Origin: Azoarcus sp.
Lineage (GTDB): Bacteria > Pseudomonadota > Gammaproteobacteria > Burkholderiales > Rhodocyclaceae
Assembly: GCA_031268685.1 (NCBI GenBank)
Contig: JAIRWW010000010.1
Coordinates: forward strand, 1-5,878
Reading direction: 5' to 3'
Length of the DNA: 5,878 bases
Shown here: positions 5,560-5,878 of the stretch, piece after piece
Numbering within the stretch: the first letter of the stretch is position 1
Layout of the letters: every line of letters starts with the position of its first letter
The notes under the pieces: model-generated
Databases searched by the model: none
Told to the model about the DNA's origin: nothing
The model's input: the letters and a program-made list of their open reading frames with translations, nothing else
Made by a program: the position numbers and the translations under genes

Positions 5560-5875
5560 GGACGTCGAGATGGAAGTCAGTTCGGGGAACGTTTTCGCCG
5601 ACCTTGGCTTGCCCGACGCCGATAAGCTGAAAATCAAGTCTGGACTGGTGATTGAAATCACCCGTGCTGTGCGTCGCCTTGGGCTGACGCAGGAAGAAGC
5701 CGGGCGACGCATGGGCATCTCACAGCCAAAAGTCTCTGCCATGATGCGAGGGGATTTTTCCAACCTCTCCGAGCGCAAGCTGATGACTTGCCTGAGTCGT
5801 CTCGGCTACGACATCGAAATCAAGGTGAAACCTGCCGCTGAACCGGTTGGGCATTTGAGGCTGGCGCTCGCCTGA
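5540..5875 (+). CDS. higA: XRE-family helix-turn-helix antitoxin, HigA-like
   Basis: This is the antitoxin and probable autorepressor of the higBA-like pair. The 111 residues comprise a short N-terminal segment with SSGNVFADLGLPDADKL (14-30), the usual lead-in of this group. A helix-turn-helix follows at about 36-75, with LTQEEAGRRMGISQPKVSAM (49-68) as its core and the recognition helix at SQPKVSAM. LSRLGYDIEIKVKP (85-98) then forms the closing beta segment. AAAGGAG (5526-5532) lies 7 nt before the ATG inside the toxin gene, a far stronger ribosome site than the toxin has, which would favour antitoxin excess. The start lies 20 nt before the toxin stop. Two in-frame stops in a row (TGA, TAA) close it at the window edge, so it is complete. 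Confidence 0.93.
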   Translation: MAKRAIEDVEMEVSSGNVFADLGLPDADKLKIKSGLVIEITRAVRRLGLTQEEAGRRMGISQPKVSAMMRGDFSNLSERKLMTCLSRLGYDIEIKVKPAAEPVGHLRLALA

Positions 5876-5878
5876 TAA

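Overview
The window reads as bacterial chromosome with high GC in third codon positions. The family types (family I pyrophosphatase of 175 residues, PII protein of 112 residues, CCA-encoding tRNA-Thr) fit a proteobacterium. My best guess is a betaproteobacterium of the Nitrosomonadales or Burkholderiales type, but nothing here fixes the genus.

The left half (1-3133) is housekeeping. It opens with the 3' part of a Cu(I)-exporting P-type ATPase (copA, cut by the window edge). This overlaps by 4 nt a 69-residue HMA copper chaperone (copZ-like), so the two form a translationally coupled copper-detoxification pair. A separate -10 element then serves inorganic pyrophosphatase (ppa). Convergent to ppa is an unrecognised but convincingly coding 88-residue gene on the minus strand. 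The roughly 390 bp upstream of that gene hold a perfect CRP-type palindrome and a structured leader in front of glnB, a PII nitrogen-signal protein with the Tyr51 uridylylation site. glnB converges on tRNA-Thr(CGT), encoded on the minus strand with its own strong promoter. The two units are separated by a long bidirectional terminator hairpin.

The right half (about 3440 to the end) is accessory. On the minus strand lies an AbiE-type type IV toxin-antitoxin/abortive-infection pair: an AbiEi winged-helix antitoxin/repressor followed, with a 4-nt overlap, by an AbiEii nucleotidyltransferase toxin. Divergent from it on the plus strand is a type II higBA-like pair: a Gp49/RelE-family toxin followed by an XRE helix-turn-helix antitoxin, overlapping by 20 nt.

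Between the two divergent modules sits a roughly 110-bp in-frame scrap of a transaldolase gene, lacking both ends. I read it as a scar: the two modules appear to occupy a place where transaldolase DNA once lay or was brought in.

I see no integrase, transposase, CRISPR array or insertion-sequence end. The best candidates for a second look are the AbiE/HigBA divergent island with the tal remnant, the near-leaderless higB promoter with a palindrome in its spacer, the hairpin that could hide the ppa ribosome binding site in read-through transcripts, and the uncharacterised 88-residue gene with the CRP-like site upstream.
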